In this document: in pieces, positions 1 to 12,800 of the stretch | Position numbering within the stretch: the first letter of the stretch is position 1 | Layout: every line of letters begins with the position of its first letter | Source of the DNA: Trifolium pratense | Taxonomy: Eukaryota; Streptophyta; Magnoliopsida; Fabales; Fabaceae | Direction of reading: 5' to 3' | Assembly: GCF_020283565.1 (NCBI RefSeq) | Contig: NC_060061.1 | Coordinates: forward strand, 27,937,362-28,001,361 | DNA: 64,000 nucleotides | Notes under the pieces: generated by a model | What the model saw: the letters and a program-made list of their open reading frames with translations, nothing else | The model's database searches: none | What the model was told of the DNA's origin: nothing | Translations under genes and position numbers: made by a program

Positions 1-3000
1 TTTAGTGATGTAATCATTTTTATGGGTTTTGGCTAATTTTAGTGTTTGTAGTCGTTTTATGGTTTTTGGCCAATTTAAGGTTGTTTTTATGGTTTTTGGC
101 TAATTTTATTGTTTGTAGTCGTTTTTATGGTTTTTGGCCTATTTAAGAGTCGATATTTGGGTTTTTGGCCAATTTTGGTGTTTGCAGTCATTTTTATGGT
201 TTTTAGCTATTTTAGTGTATGTAGTCGTTTTTATTGTTTTTGGCCAATTTTAGTGTTTGTAGTTGTTTTTATGGTTATTGACCAATTTTAGGGTCGTTTT
301 TATGGTTTTTGGCCTATTTTAGGGTCGATATTTGGGTTTTTGGGCAATTTTAGTGATGTAATCGTTTTTATGGGATTTGGCTAATTTTAGTGTTTATAGT
401 CGTTTTTATGGTTTTTGGCCTATTTTAGGGGCGTTTTTATGGTTTTTTGCCAATATTAGTGTTTATAGTCGTTTTTATGGTTGTTGGCCAATTTTAGTGT
501 TTGTAGTCGTTTTTATGGTTTTTGGCCTATTTTAGTGTTTGTAGTCGTTTTTATGACTTTTGACCTATTTTAGGGTCGATATTTGGGTTTTTGGGCAATT
601 TTAGTGTTTGTAATCGTTTTTATGGGTTTTGGTCAATTTTAGTGTTTGTAGTCGTTTTTATAGTTTTTGGGCCATTTTAGGGTCGTTTTTCTCGTTTTTG
701 GCTAATTTTAGTGTTTATAGTCGATTTTATGATTTTTGGCCAATTTTAGTGTTTGTAGTCGTTTTTATGGTTTTTGGCCTATTTTAGTGTTTGTAGTCGT
801 TTAATGGTTTTTGGCCTATTTTAAGGTCGTCTTTATGGTTTTTGGCCAATTTTAAGGTCGTTTTTATGGTTTTAGCCAATTTTAGTGTTTGTAGTCGTTT
901 TTATGGTTGTTGGCCAATTTTAGTGTTTGTAGTCGTTTTTATGGTTTTTGGCCTATTTTAGTGTTTGTAGTCGTTTAATGGTTTTTGGCCTATTTTAGGG
1001 TCGTTTTTATGGTTTTTGGCCAATTTTAGGGTCGTTTTTATGGTTTTAGCCAATTTTAGTGTTTGTAGTCGTTTTTATGGTTTTTGGCCTATTTTAGGGT
1101 TAGTATATGTAGTCGTTTTTATTGTTTTTGGCCAATTTTAGTGTTTGTAGTCGTTTTTATGGTTATTGTCCAATTTTAGGGTCGTTTTTATGGTTTTGGC
1201 CAATTTTAGTGTTTGTAGTCGTCTTATGGTTTTTGGCCAATTTAAGGTCGTTTTTTATGGTTTTTAGCCAATTTTAGTGTTTGTAGTCGTTTTATGGTTT
1301 TTGGCCAATTTTAGAGTTTGTAGTTGATTTTATGATTTTTGGCCTATTTTAGGGTCGTTTTTATGGTTTTTGGCCAATATTAGTGTTTATAGTCGTTTTT
1401 ATGGTTGTTGGCCAATTTTTTAGTCGTTTTTATTCTTTTTGTCCAATTTTAGTGTTTGTAGTCGTTTTTATGGTTTTTGGCCTATTTTAGAGTTTGTAGT
1501 TGTTTTTATGGTTTTTGGCCTATTTTAGGGTCGTTTTTATGGTTTTTGGCCAATTTTAGGGTCGTTTTTAGGGTCGTTTTTTTGGTTTTGGCCAATTTTA
1601 GTGTTTATAGTCGTTTTTATGGTTGTTGGCCAATTTTGTAGTCGTTTTTAGGGTTTTTGGGCTATTTTAGTGTTTGTAGTCGTTTTTATGGTTTTTGGCC
1701 TATTTTAGTGTTTGTAGTCGTTTTTATGGTTATTGACCAATTTTAGGGTCGTTTTTATGGTTTTGGCCAATTTTAGTGTTTGTAGTCGTTTTATGGTTTT
1801 TGGCCAATTTAAGGTTGTTTTTATGGTTTTTGGCCTATTTTAGGGTCGATATTTGGGTTTTTGGGCAATTTTAGTGATGTAATCGTTTTTATGGGTTTTG
1901 GCTAATTTTAGTGTTTGTAGTCGTTTTATGGTTTTTGGCCAATTTAAGGTTGTTTTTATGGTTTTTGGCTAATTTTAGTGTTTGTAGTCGTTTTTATGGT
2001 TTTTGGCCTATTTAAGGGTCGATATTTGGGTTTTTGGCCAATTTTGGTGTTTGCAGTCATTTTTATGATTTTTAGCTATTTTAGTGTATGTAGTCGTTTT
2101 TATTGTTTTTGGCCAATTTTAGTGTTTGTAGTTGTTTTTATGGTTATTGACCAATTTTAGGGTCGTTTTTATGGTTTTTGGCCTATTTTAGGGTCGATAT
2201 TTGGGTTTTTGGGCAATTTTAGTGATGTAATCGTTTTTATGGGTTTTGGCTAATTTTAGTGTTTATAGTCGTTTTTATGGTTTTTGGCCTATTTTAGGGT
2301 CGCTTTTATGGTTTTTTGCCAATATTAGTGTTTATAGTCGTTTTTATGGTTGTTGGCCAATTTTAGTGTTTGTAGTCGTTTTTATGGTTTTTGGCCTATT
2401 TTAGTGTTTGTAGTCGTTTTTATGACTTTTGACCTATTTTAGAGTCGATATTTGGGTTTTTGGGCAATTTTAGTGTTTGTAATCGTTTTTATGGGTTTTG
2501 GTCAATTTTAGTGTTTGTAGTCGTTTTTATAGTTTTTGGGCCATTTTAGGGTCGTTTTTCTCGTTTTTGGCTAATTTTAGTGTTTATAGTCGATTTTATG
2601 GTTTTTGGCCAATTTTAGTGTTTGTAGTCGTTTTTATGGTTTTTGGCCTATTTTAGTGTTTGTAGTCGTTTAATGGTTTTTGGCCTATTTTAAGGTCGTC
2701 TTTATGGTTTTTGGCCAATTTTAAGGTCGTTTTTATGGTTTTAGCCAATTTTAGTGTTTGTAGTCGTTTTTATGGTTGTTGGCCAATTTTAGTGTTTGTA
2801 GTCGTTTTTATGGTTTTTGGCCTATTTTAGTGTTTGTAGTCGTTTAATGGTTTTTGGCCTATTTTAGGGTCGTTTTTATGGTTTTTGGCCAATTTTAGGG
2901 TCGTTTTTATGGTTTTAGCCAATTTTAGTGTTTGTAGTCGTTTTTATGGTTTTTGGCCTATTTTAGGGTTAGTATATGTAGTCGTTTTTATTGTTTTTGG

Positions 3001-6000
3001 CCAATTTTAGTGTTTGTAGTCGTTTTTATGGTTATTGACCAATTTTAGGGTCGTTTTTATGGTTTTGGCCAATTTTAGTGTTTGTAGTCGTCTTATGGTT
3101 TTTGGCCAATTTAAGGTCGTTTTTTATGGTTTTTAGCCAATTTTAGTGTTTGTAGTCGTTTTATGGTTTTTGGCCAATTTTAGAGTTTGTAGTTGATTTT
3201 ATGATTTTTGGCCTATTTTAGGGTCGTTTTTATGGTTTTTGGCCAATATTAGTGTTTATAGTCGTTTTTATGGTTGTTGGCCAATTTTTTAGTCGTTTTT
3301 ATTCTTTTTGGCCAATTTTAGTGTTTGTAGTCGTTTTTATGGTTTTTGGCCTATTTTAGAGTTTGTAGTTGTTTTTATGGTTTTTGGCCTATTTTAGGGT
3401 CGTTTTTATGGTTTTTGGCCAATTTTAGGGTCGTTTTTATGGTTTTGGCCAATTTTAGTGTTTATAGTCGTTTTTATGGTTGTTGGCCAATTTTGTAGTC
3501 GTTTTTAGGGTTTTTGGGCTATTTTAGTGTTTGTAGTCGTTTTTATGGTTTTTGGCCTATTTTAGTGTTTGTAGTCGTTTTTATGGTTATTGACCAATTT
3601 TAGGGTCGTTTTTATGGTTTTGGCCAATTTTAGTGTTTGTAGTCGTTTTATGGTTTTTGGCCAATTTAAGGTTGTTTTTATGGTTTTTGGCCTATTTTAG
3701 GGTCGATATTTGGGTTTTTGGGCAATTTTAGTGATGTAATCGTTTTTATGGGTTTTGGCTAATTTTAGTGTTTGTAGTCGTTTTATGGTTTTTGGCCAAT
3801 TTAAGGTTGTTTTTATGGTTTTTGGCTAATTTTAGTGTTTGTAGTCGTTTTTATGGTTTTTGGCCTATTTAAGGGTCGATATTTGGGTTTTTGGCCAATT
3901 TTGGTGTTTGCAGTCATTTTTATGATTTTTAGCTATTTTAGTGTATGTAGTCGTTTTTATTGTTTTTGGCCAATTTTAGTGTTTGTAATTGTTTTTATGG
4001 TTATTGACCAATTTTAGGGTCGTTTTTATGGTTTTTGGCCTATTTTAGGGTCGATATTTGGGTTTTTGGGCAATTTTAGTGATGTAATCGTTTTTATGGG
4101 TTTTGGCTAATTTTAGTGTTTATAGTCGTTTTTATGGTTTTTGGCCTATTTTAGGGTCGTTTTTATGGTTTTTTGCCAATATTAGTGTTTATAGTCGTTT
4201 TTATGGTTGTTGGCCAATTTTAGTGTTTGTAGTCGTTTTTATGGTTTTTGGCCTATTTTAGTGTTTGTAGTCGTTTTTATGACTTTTGACCTATTTTAGA
4301 GTCGATATTTGGGTTTTTGGGCAATTTTAGTGTTTGTAATCGTTTTTATGGGTTTTGGTCAATTTTAGTGTTTGTAGTCGTTTTTATAGTTTTTGGGCCA
4401 TTTTAGGGTCGTTTTTCTCGTTTTTGGCTAATTTTAGTGTTTATAGTCGATTTTATGGTTTTTGGCCAATTTTAGTGTTTGTAGTCGTTTTTATGGTTTT
4501 TGGCCTATTTTAGTGTTTGTAGTCGTTTAATGGTTTTTGGCCTATTTTAAGGTCGTCTTTATGGTTTTTGGCCAATTTTAAGGTCGTTTTTATGGTTTTA
4601 GCCAATTTTAGTGTTTGTAGTCGTTTTTATGGTTGTTGGCCAATTTTAGTGTTTGTAGTCGTTTTTATGGTTTTTGGCCTATTTTAGTGTTTGTAGTCGT
4701 TTAATGGTTTTTGGCCTATTTTAGGGTCGTTTTTATGGTTTTTGGCCAATTTTAGGGTCGTTTTTATGGTTTTAGCCAATTTTAGTGTTTGTAGTCGTTT
4801 TTATGGTTTTTGGCCTATTTTAGGGTTAGTATATGTAGTCGTTTTTATTGTTTTTGGCCAATTTTACTGTTTGTAGTCGTTTTTATGGTTATTGACCAAT
4901 TTTAGGGTCGTTTTTATGGTTTTGGCCAATTTTAGTGTTTGTAGTCGTCTTATGGTTTTTGGCCAATTTAAGGTCGTTTTTTATGGTTTTTAGCCAATTT
5001 TAGTGTTTGTAGTCGTTTTATGGTTTTTGGCCAATTTTAGAGTTTGTAGTTGATTTTATGATTTTTGGCCTATTTTAGGGTCGTTTTTATGGTTTTTGGC
5101 CAATATTAGTGTTTATAGTCGTTTTTATGGTTGTTGGCCAATTTTTTAGTCGTTTTTATTCTTTTTGGCCAATTTTAGTGTTTGTAGTCGTTTTTATGGT
5201 TTTTGGCCTATTTTAGAGTTTGTAGTTGTTTTTATGGTTTTTGGCCTATTTTAGGGTCGTTTTTATGGTTTTTGGCCAATTTTAGGGTCGTTTTTATGGT
5301 TTTGGCCAATTTTAGTGTTTATAGTCGTTTTTATGGTTGTTGGCCAATTTTGTAGTCGTTTTTTAGGGTTTTTGGGCTATTTTAGTGTTTGTAGTCGTTT
5401 TTATGGTTTTTGGCCTATTTTAGTGTTTGTAGTCGTTTTTATGGTTATTGACCAATTTTAGGGTCGTTTTTATGGTTTTGGCCAATTTTAGTGTTTGTAG
5501 TCGTTTTATGGTTTTTGGCCAATTTAAGGTTGTTTTTATGGTTTTTGGCCTATTTTAGGGTCGATATTTGGGTTTTTGGGCAATTTTAGTGATGTAATCG
5601 TTTTTATGGGTTTTGGCTAATTTTAGTGTTTGTAGTCGTTTTATGGTTTTTGGCCAATTTAAGGTTGTTTTTATGGTTTTTGGCTAATTTTAGTGTTTGT
5701 AGTCGTTTTTATGGTTTTTGGCCTATTTAAGGGTCGATATTTGGGTTTTTGGCCAATTTTGGTGTTTGCAGTCGTTTTTATGGTTTTTAGCTATTTTAGT
5801 GTATGTAGTCGTTTTTATTGTTTTTGGCCAATTTTAGTGTTTGTAGTTGTTTTTATGGTTATTGACCAATTTTAGGGTCGTTTTTATGGTTTTTGGCCTA
5901 TTTTAGGGTCGATATTTGGGTTTTTGGGCAATTTTAGTGATGTAATCGTTTTTATGGGTTTTGGCTAATTTTAGTGTTTATAGTCGTTTTTATGGTTTTT

Positions 6001-6100
6001 GGCCTATTTTAGGGTCGTTTTTATGGTTTTTGGCCAATATTAGTGTTTATAGTCGTTTTTATGGTTGTTGGCCAATTTTAGTGTTTGTAGTCGTTTTTAT
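1..6100 (+). repeat. Higher-order repeat block, period about 1.86 kb
   Basis: The same succession of variant monomers returns at a spacing of about 1.86 kb. A marker reading through GTTTGCAGTC and then TTAGCTATTTTAG lies near 190, 2050, 3910 and 5765. The intervals are 1869, 1857 and 1858 bp, so copies differ only by small indels and scattered substitutions (for example GCAGTCATT in the first three copies and GCAGTCGTT in the fourth). After about 6.1 kb the monomer order changes and the regular period is lost before the gap. Confidence 0.9.
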
Positions 6101-6969
6101 GGTTTTTGGCCAATTTAAGGTTCGTTTTTATGGTTTTTGGCCTATTTTAGGGTCGATATTTGGGTTTTTGGGCAATTTTAGTGTTTGTAGTCGTTTTTAT
6201 GGTTTTTGGCTAATTTTAGTGTTTGTAGTCGTTTTATGGTTTTTGGCCAATTTTGGGTTCGTTTTTATGGTTTTTGGCTAATTTTAGTGTTTGTAGTCGT
6301 TTTTATGGTTTTTGGCCAATTTAAGGGTCGATTTTTATGGTTTTTGGCCAATTTTAGTGTTTGCAGTCATTTTTATGATTTTTGGCCAATTTTAGTGTTT
6401 GTAGTCGTTTTTATTGTTTTTGGCCAATTTTAGTGTTTGTAGTTGTTTTTATGGTTTTTGACCAATTTTAGGGTCGTTTTTATGGTTTTTGGCCTATTTT
6501 AGGGTCGATATTTGGGTTTTTGGTCAATTTTAGTGTTTGTAGTCGTTTTTATGGTTTTTGGCTAATTTTAGTGTTTGTAGTCGTTTTTATGGTTTTTGGC
6601 CTATTTTAGGGTCGTTTTTATGGTTTTTGGCCAATATTAGTGTTTATAGTCGTTTTTATGGTTGTTGGCCAATTTTAGTGTTTGTAGTCGTTTTTATGGT
6701 TTTTGGCCTATTTTAGTGTTTGTAGTCGTTTTTATGACTTTTGACCTATTTTAGAGTCGATATTTGGGTTTTTGGGCAATTTTAGTGTTTGTAGTCGTTT
6801 TTATGGTTTTTGGTCAATTTTAGTGTTTGTAGTCGTTTTTATAGTTTTTGGGCCATTTTAGGGTCGTTTTTCTCGTTTTTGGCCAATTTTAGTGTTTATA
6901 GTCGATTTTATGGTTTTTGGCCAATTTTAGTGTTTGTAGTCGTTTTTATGGTTTTTGGCCTATTTTAGT

Positions 6970-7469
6970 NNNNNNNNNNNNNNNNNNNNNNNNNNNNNNN
7001 NNNNNNNNNNNNNNNNNNNNNNNNNNNNNNNNNNNNNNNNNNNNNNNNNNNNNNNNNNNNNNNNNNNNNNNNNNNNNNNNNNNNNNNNNNNNNNNNNNNN
7101 NNNNNNNNNNNNNNNNNNNNNNNNNNNNNNNNNNNNNNNNNNNNNNNNNNNNNNNNNNNNNNNNNNNNNNNNNNNNNNNNNNNNNNNNNNNNNNNNNNNN
7201 NNNNNNNNNNNNNNNNNNNNNNNNNNNNNNNNNNNNNNNNNNNNNNNNNNNNNNNNNNNNNNNNNNNNNNNNNNNNNNNNNNNNNNNNNNNNNNNNNNNN
7301 NNNNNNNNNNNNNNNNNNNNNNNNNNNNNNNNNNNNNNNNNNNNNNNNNNNNNNNNNNNNNNNNNNNNNNNNNNNNNNNNNNNNNNNNNNNNNNNNNNNN
7401 NNNNNNNNNNNNNNNNNNNNNNNNNNNNNNNNNNNNNNNNNNNNNNNNNNNNNNNNNNNNNNNNNNNNN
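6970..7469. other. Assembly gap of 500 N
   Basis: Exactly 500 undetermined bases sit inside the satellite, with satellite monomers on both sides. A round 500 in a tandem array is probably a placeholder rather than a measured size, so the true array may be much longer. Confidence 0.98.
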
Positions 7470-9861
7470 CGTTTTTATGGTTGTTGGCCAATTTTTTAGT
7501 CGTTTTTATGGTTTTTGGGCTATTTTAGTGTTTGTCGTCGTTTTTATGGTTTTTGGCCTATTTTAGGGTCGATATTTGGGTTTTTGGCGTATTTTTGTGT
7601 TTTTAGTCGTTTTTATGGTTTTTGGGCACAATTTTAGTGTTTGTAGTCGTTTTTATGGTTTTTGGGCAATTTTAGGGTCGTCTTTATCGTTTTTGGCTAA
7701 TTTTCGTGTTTATAGTCGTTTTTATGGTTTTTGGGCAATTTTAGTGTTCGTAGTCGTTTTTATGGTTTTTAACCAATTTTAGTGTTTGTAGTCGTTTTTA
7801 TGGTTTTTGGCCAATTTTAGTGTTTATAGTCGTTTTATTCTTTTTGGCCAATTTTAGTGTTTGTAGTCGTTTTTATGGTTTTTGGCCTATTTTAGAGTTT
7901 GTAGTTGTTTTTATGGTTTTTGGTCTATTTTAGGGTCGTTTTTATGGTTTTTGGCCAATTTTAGGGTCGTTTTTATGGTTTTGGCCAATTTTAGTGTTTA
8001 TAGTCGTTTTTATGGTTGTTGGCCAATTTTGTAGTCGTTTTTAGGGTTTTTGGGCTATTTTAGTGTTTGTAGTCGTTTTTATGGTTTTTGGCCTATTTTA
8101 GTGTTTGTAGTCGTTTTTATGGTTATTGACCAATTTTAGGGTCGTTTTTATGGTTTTGGCCAATTTTAGTGTTTGTAGTCGTTTTATGGTTTTTGGCCAA
8201 TTTAAGGTTGTTTTTATGGTTTTTGGCTAATTTTAGTGTTTGTCGTCGTTTTTATGGTTTTTGGCCTATTTTAGGGTCGATATTTGGGTTTTTGGGCAAT
8301 TTTAGTGATGTAATCGTTTTTATGGGTTTTGGCTAATTTTAGTGTTTGTAGTCGTTTTATGGTTTTTGGCCAATTTAAGGTTGTTTTTATGGTTTTTGGC
8401 TAATTTTAGTGTTTGTAGTCGTTTTTATGGTTTTTGGCCTATTTAAGGGACGATATTTGGGTTTTTGGCCAATTTTGGTGTTTGCAGTCGTTTTTATGGT
8501 TTTTAGCTATTTTAGTGTATGTAGTCGTTTTTATTGTTTTTGGCCAATTTTAGTGTTTGTAGTCGTTTTTATGACTTTTGGCCTATTTTAGGGTCGATAT
8601 TTGGGTTTTTGGCCAATTTTAGTGTTTGTAGTCGTTTTATGGTTTTTGGCCAATTTTAGAGTTTGTATTTGATTTTATGGTTTTTGGCCTATTTTAGGGT
8701 CGTTTTTATGGTTTTTGGCCAATATTAGTGTTTATAGTCGTTTTTATGGTTGTTGGCCAATTTTTTAATCGTTTTTATGGTTTTTGGGCTATTTTAGTGT
8801 TTGTCGTCGTTTTTATGGTTTTAGGCCTATTTTAGGGTCGATATTTGGGTTTTTGGCCAATTTTTGTGTTTTTAGTCGTTTTTATGGTTTTTGGGCACAA
8901 TTTTAGTGTTTGTAGTCGTTTTTATAGTTTTTGGGCAATTTTAGGGTCGTCTTTATCGTTTTTGGCTAATTTTAGTGTTTATAGTCGTTTTTATGGTTTT
9001 TGGGCAATTTTAGTGTTCGTAGTCGTTTTTATGGTTTTTAACCAATTTTAGTGTTTGTAGTCGTTTTTATGGTTTTTGGCCTATTTTAGGGTCGTTTTTA
9101 TGGTTTTTGGCCAATTTTAGTGTTTTATAGTCGTTTTATTCTTTTTGGCCAATTTTAGTGTTTGTAGTAATTTTTATGGTTGTTGGCCAGTTTTTTAGTC
9201 ATTTTTATGGTTTTTGGGCTATTTTAGTGTTTGTAGTCGTTTTTATGGTTTTTGGCCTATTTTAGGGTCGATATTTGGGTTTTTGGCCAATTTTGGTGTT
9301 TTTAGTCGTTTTTATGGTTTTTGGGCACAATTTTAGTGTTTGTAGTCGTTTTTATGGTTTTTGGCCAATTTTAGGGTGGTTTTTATGGTTTTTGGCCAAA
9401 ATTAGTGTTTGTAGTCGTTTTTATGGTTTTTGGCTTATTTTATAGTTTGTAGTTGTTTTTATGGTTTTTGGCCTATTTTAGGGTCGTTTTTATGGTTTTT
9501 GGCCAAAATTAGTGTTTGTAGTCGTTTTTATGGTTTTTGGCCTATTTTAGGGTCGTTTTTATAGTTTTTGGCCAATTTTAGTGTTTATAGTCGTTTTATT
9601 CTTTTTGGTCAATTTTAGTGTTTGTAGTCGTTTTTATGGTTTTTGGCCTATTTTAGAGTTTGTAGTTGTTTTTATGGTTTTTGGCCTATTTTAGGGTCGT
9701 TTTTATGGTTTTTGGCCAAAATTAGTGTCTGTAGTCGTTTTTATGGTTTTTGTACTATTTTAGTGTTTGTAGTCGTTTTTATGATTTTTGGCCTGTTTTA
9801 GGGTCGATATTTGGGTTTTTGGCCAATTTTTTTGTTTTTTGTCGTTTTTATGGTTTTTGGA
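7470..9861 (+). repeat. Irregular satellite segment with a 1269-bp repeat
   Basis: Monomers continue after the gap. A marker containing TTTTTGTGTTTTTAGTCG and then TTTTTGGGCACAATTTTAG appears near 7590 and 8860 (1269 bp apart), and a related copy is near 9290. The segment also holds a copy of the marker from the 1.86-kb block (near 8480). It looks like a rearranged junction between higher-order repeat types. Confidence 0.75.
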
Positions 9862-12800
9862 CTATTTTAGGGTCGATATTTGGGTTTTTGGGCAATTTTG
9901 GTGTTTGTAGTCGTTTTTATGGTTTTTGTCCGATTTTAGTGTTTGTTATCGTTTTTATGGTTTTTGGCCTATTTTAGGGTCGTTTTTATGATTTTTGGCC
10001 TATTTTAAGGTCGATATTTGGGTTTTTGGGCAATTTTAGTGTTTGTAATCGTTTTTATGGGTTTTGTTCAATTTTAGTGTTTGTAGTCCGCAATTTTAGG
10101 GTCGTTTTTGGCTAATTTTAGTGTTTATAGTCGTTTTTATGGTTCTTGGGCAATTTTAGTGTTTGTAGTCGTTTTTATAGTTTTTGTCCTATTTTAGGGT
10201 CGTTTTTAAGGTTTTTGGCAAATTTTAGTGTTTATAGTCATTTTATTCTTTTTGGCCAATTTTAGTGTTTGTAGTCGTTTTTATGGTTTTGGCCAAAATT
10301 AGTGTTTGTAGTCGTTTTTATGGTTTTTGTACTATTTTAGTGTTTGTAGTCGTTTTTATGGTTTTTGGCCTATTTTAGGGTCGATATTTGGGCAATTTTG
10401 GTGTTTGTAGTCGTTTTTATGGTTTTTGGCTATTTTAGTGTATGTAGTCGTTTTTATTGTTTTTGGCCAATTTTAGTGTTTGTAGTGTTTTTATGGTTAT
10501 TGACCAATTTTAGGGTCGTTTTTATGGTTTTGTCCAATTTTAGTGTTTGTAGTCGTTTTTATGGTTTGTGGCCTATTTTAGGGTCGTTTTTATGGTTTTT
10601 GCCCAATATAAGTGTTTACAGTCGTTTTTATGGTTGTTGGCCAATTTTAGTATTTGTAGTCGTTTTTATGGTTTTTGGCCTATTTTAGTGTTTGTAGTCG
10701 TTTTTATGACTTTTGGCCTATTTTAGGGTCGATATTTGGGTTTTTGGGCAATTTTAGTGTTTGTAATCGTTTTTATGGGTTTTGGTCAATTTTAGTGTTT
10801 GTAGTCGTTTTTATAGTTTTTGGGCAATTTTAGGGTCGTTTTTATCGTTTTTGGCAAATTTTAGTGTTTATAGTCGTTTTTATGGTTTTCGGGCAATTTT
10901 AGTGTTTGTAGTCGTTTTTAACCAATTTTTGTGTTTGTAATCGTTTTTATGGTTTTTGGCCTATTTTAGGGTCGTTTTTATGGTTTTTGGCTAATTTTAG
11001 TGTTTATTGTCGTTTTATTCTTTTTGGCCAATTTTAGTGTTTGTAGTCGTTTTTATGGTTTTTGGCCAATTTTAGGGTCGTTTTTATGGTTTTGGCCAAT
11101 TTTAGTGTTTGTAGTTGTTTTTATGGTTTTTGGCCTATTTTAGAGTTTGTAGTTGTTTTTATGGTTTTTGGCCTATTTTAAGGTCGTTTTTATGGGTTTT
11201 GGCCAAAATTAGTGTTTGTAGTCGTTTTTATGGTTTTTGGCCTGTTTTAGGGTCGATATTTGGGTTTTTGGCCAATTTTTTTGTTTTTTGTCGTTTTTAT
11301 GGTTTTTGGCCAATTTTAGTGTTTGTAGTCGTTTTTATGGTTTTTGGCCAATTTTTTTGTTTTTTGTCGTTTTTATGGTTTTTGGCCAATTTTAGTGTTT
11401 GTAGTCGTTTTTATGGTTTTGGCCTATTTTAGGGTCGATATTTGGGTTTTTGGGCAATTTTGGTGTTTGTAGTCGTTTTTATGGTTTTTGTCCGATTTTA
11501 GTGTTTGTTATCGTTTTTATGGTTTTTGGCCTATTTTAGGGTCGTTTTTATGATTTTTGGCCTATTTTAAGGTCGATATTTGGGTTTTTGGGCAATTTTA
11601 GTGTTTGTAATCGTTTTTATGGGTTTTGTTCAATTTTAGTGTTTGTAGTCCGCAATTTTAGGGTCGTTTTTGGCTAATTTTAGTGTTTATAGTCGTTTTT
11701 ATGGTTCTTGGGCAATTTTAGTGTTTGTAGTCGTTTTTATAGTTTTTGTCCTATTTTAGGGTCGTTTTTAAGGTTTTTGGCAAATTTTAGTGTTTATAGT
11801 CATTTTATTCTTTTTGGCCAATTTTAGTGTTTGTAGTCGTTTTTATGGTTTTGGCCAAAATTAGTGTTTGTAGTCGTTTTTATGGTTTTTGTACTATTTT
11901 AGTGTTTGTAGTCGTTTTTATGGTTTTTGGCCTATTTTAGGGTCGATATTTGGGCAATTTTGGTGTTTGTAGTCGTTTTTATGGTTTTTGGCTATTTTAG
12001 TGTATGTAGTCGTTTTTATTGTTTTTGGCCAATTTTAGTGTTTGTAGTGTTTTTATGGTTATTGACCAATTTTAGGGTCGTTTTTATGGTTTTGTCCAAT
12101 TTTAGTGTTTGTAGTCGTTTTTATGGTTTGTGGCCTATTTTAGGGTCGTTTTTATGGTTTTTGCCCAATATAAGTGTTTACAGTCGTTTTTATGGTTGTT
12201 GGCCAATTTTAGTATTTGTAGTCGTTTTTATGGTTTTTGGCCTATTTTAGTGTTTGTAGTCGTTTTTATGACTTTTGGCCTATTTTAGGGTCGATATTTG
12301 GGTTTTTGGGCAATTTTAGTGTTTGTAATCGTTTTTATGGGTTTTGGTCAATTTTAGTGTTTGTAGTCGTTTTTATAGTTTTTGGGCAATTTTAGGGTCG
12401 TTTTTATCGTTTTTGGCAAATTTTAGTGTTTATAGTCGTTTTTATGGTTTTCGGGCAATTTTAGTGTTTGTAGTCGTTTTTAACCAATTTTTGTGTTTGT
12501 AATCGTTTTTATGGTTTTTGGCCTATTTTAGGGTCGTTTTTATGGTTTTTGGCTAATTTTAGTGTTTATTGTCGTTTTATTCTTTTTGGCCAATTTTAGT
12601 GTTTGTAGTCGTTTTTATGGTTTTTGGCCAATTTTAGGGTCGTTTTTATGGTTTTGGCCAATTTTAGTGTTTGTAGTTGTTTTTATGGTTTTTGGCCTAT
12701 TTTAGAGTTTGTAGTTGTTTTTATGGTTTTTGGCCTATTTTAAGGTCGTTTTTATGGGTTTTGGCCAAAATTAGTGTTTGTAGTCGTTTTTATGGTTTTT

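Noticed and set aside
6917..7566. Frames of about 200 codons across the assembly gap
   Set aside because: Almost all of their length is undetermined bases.
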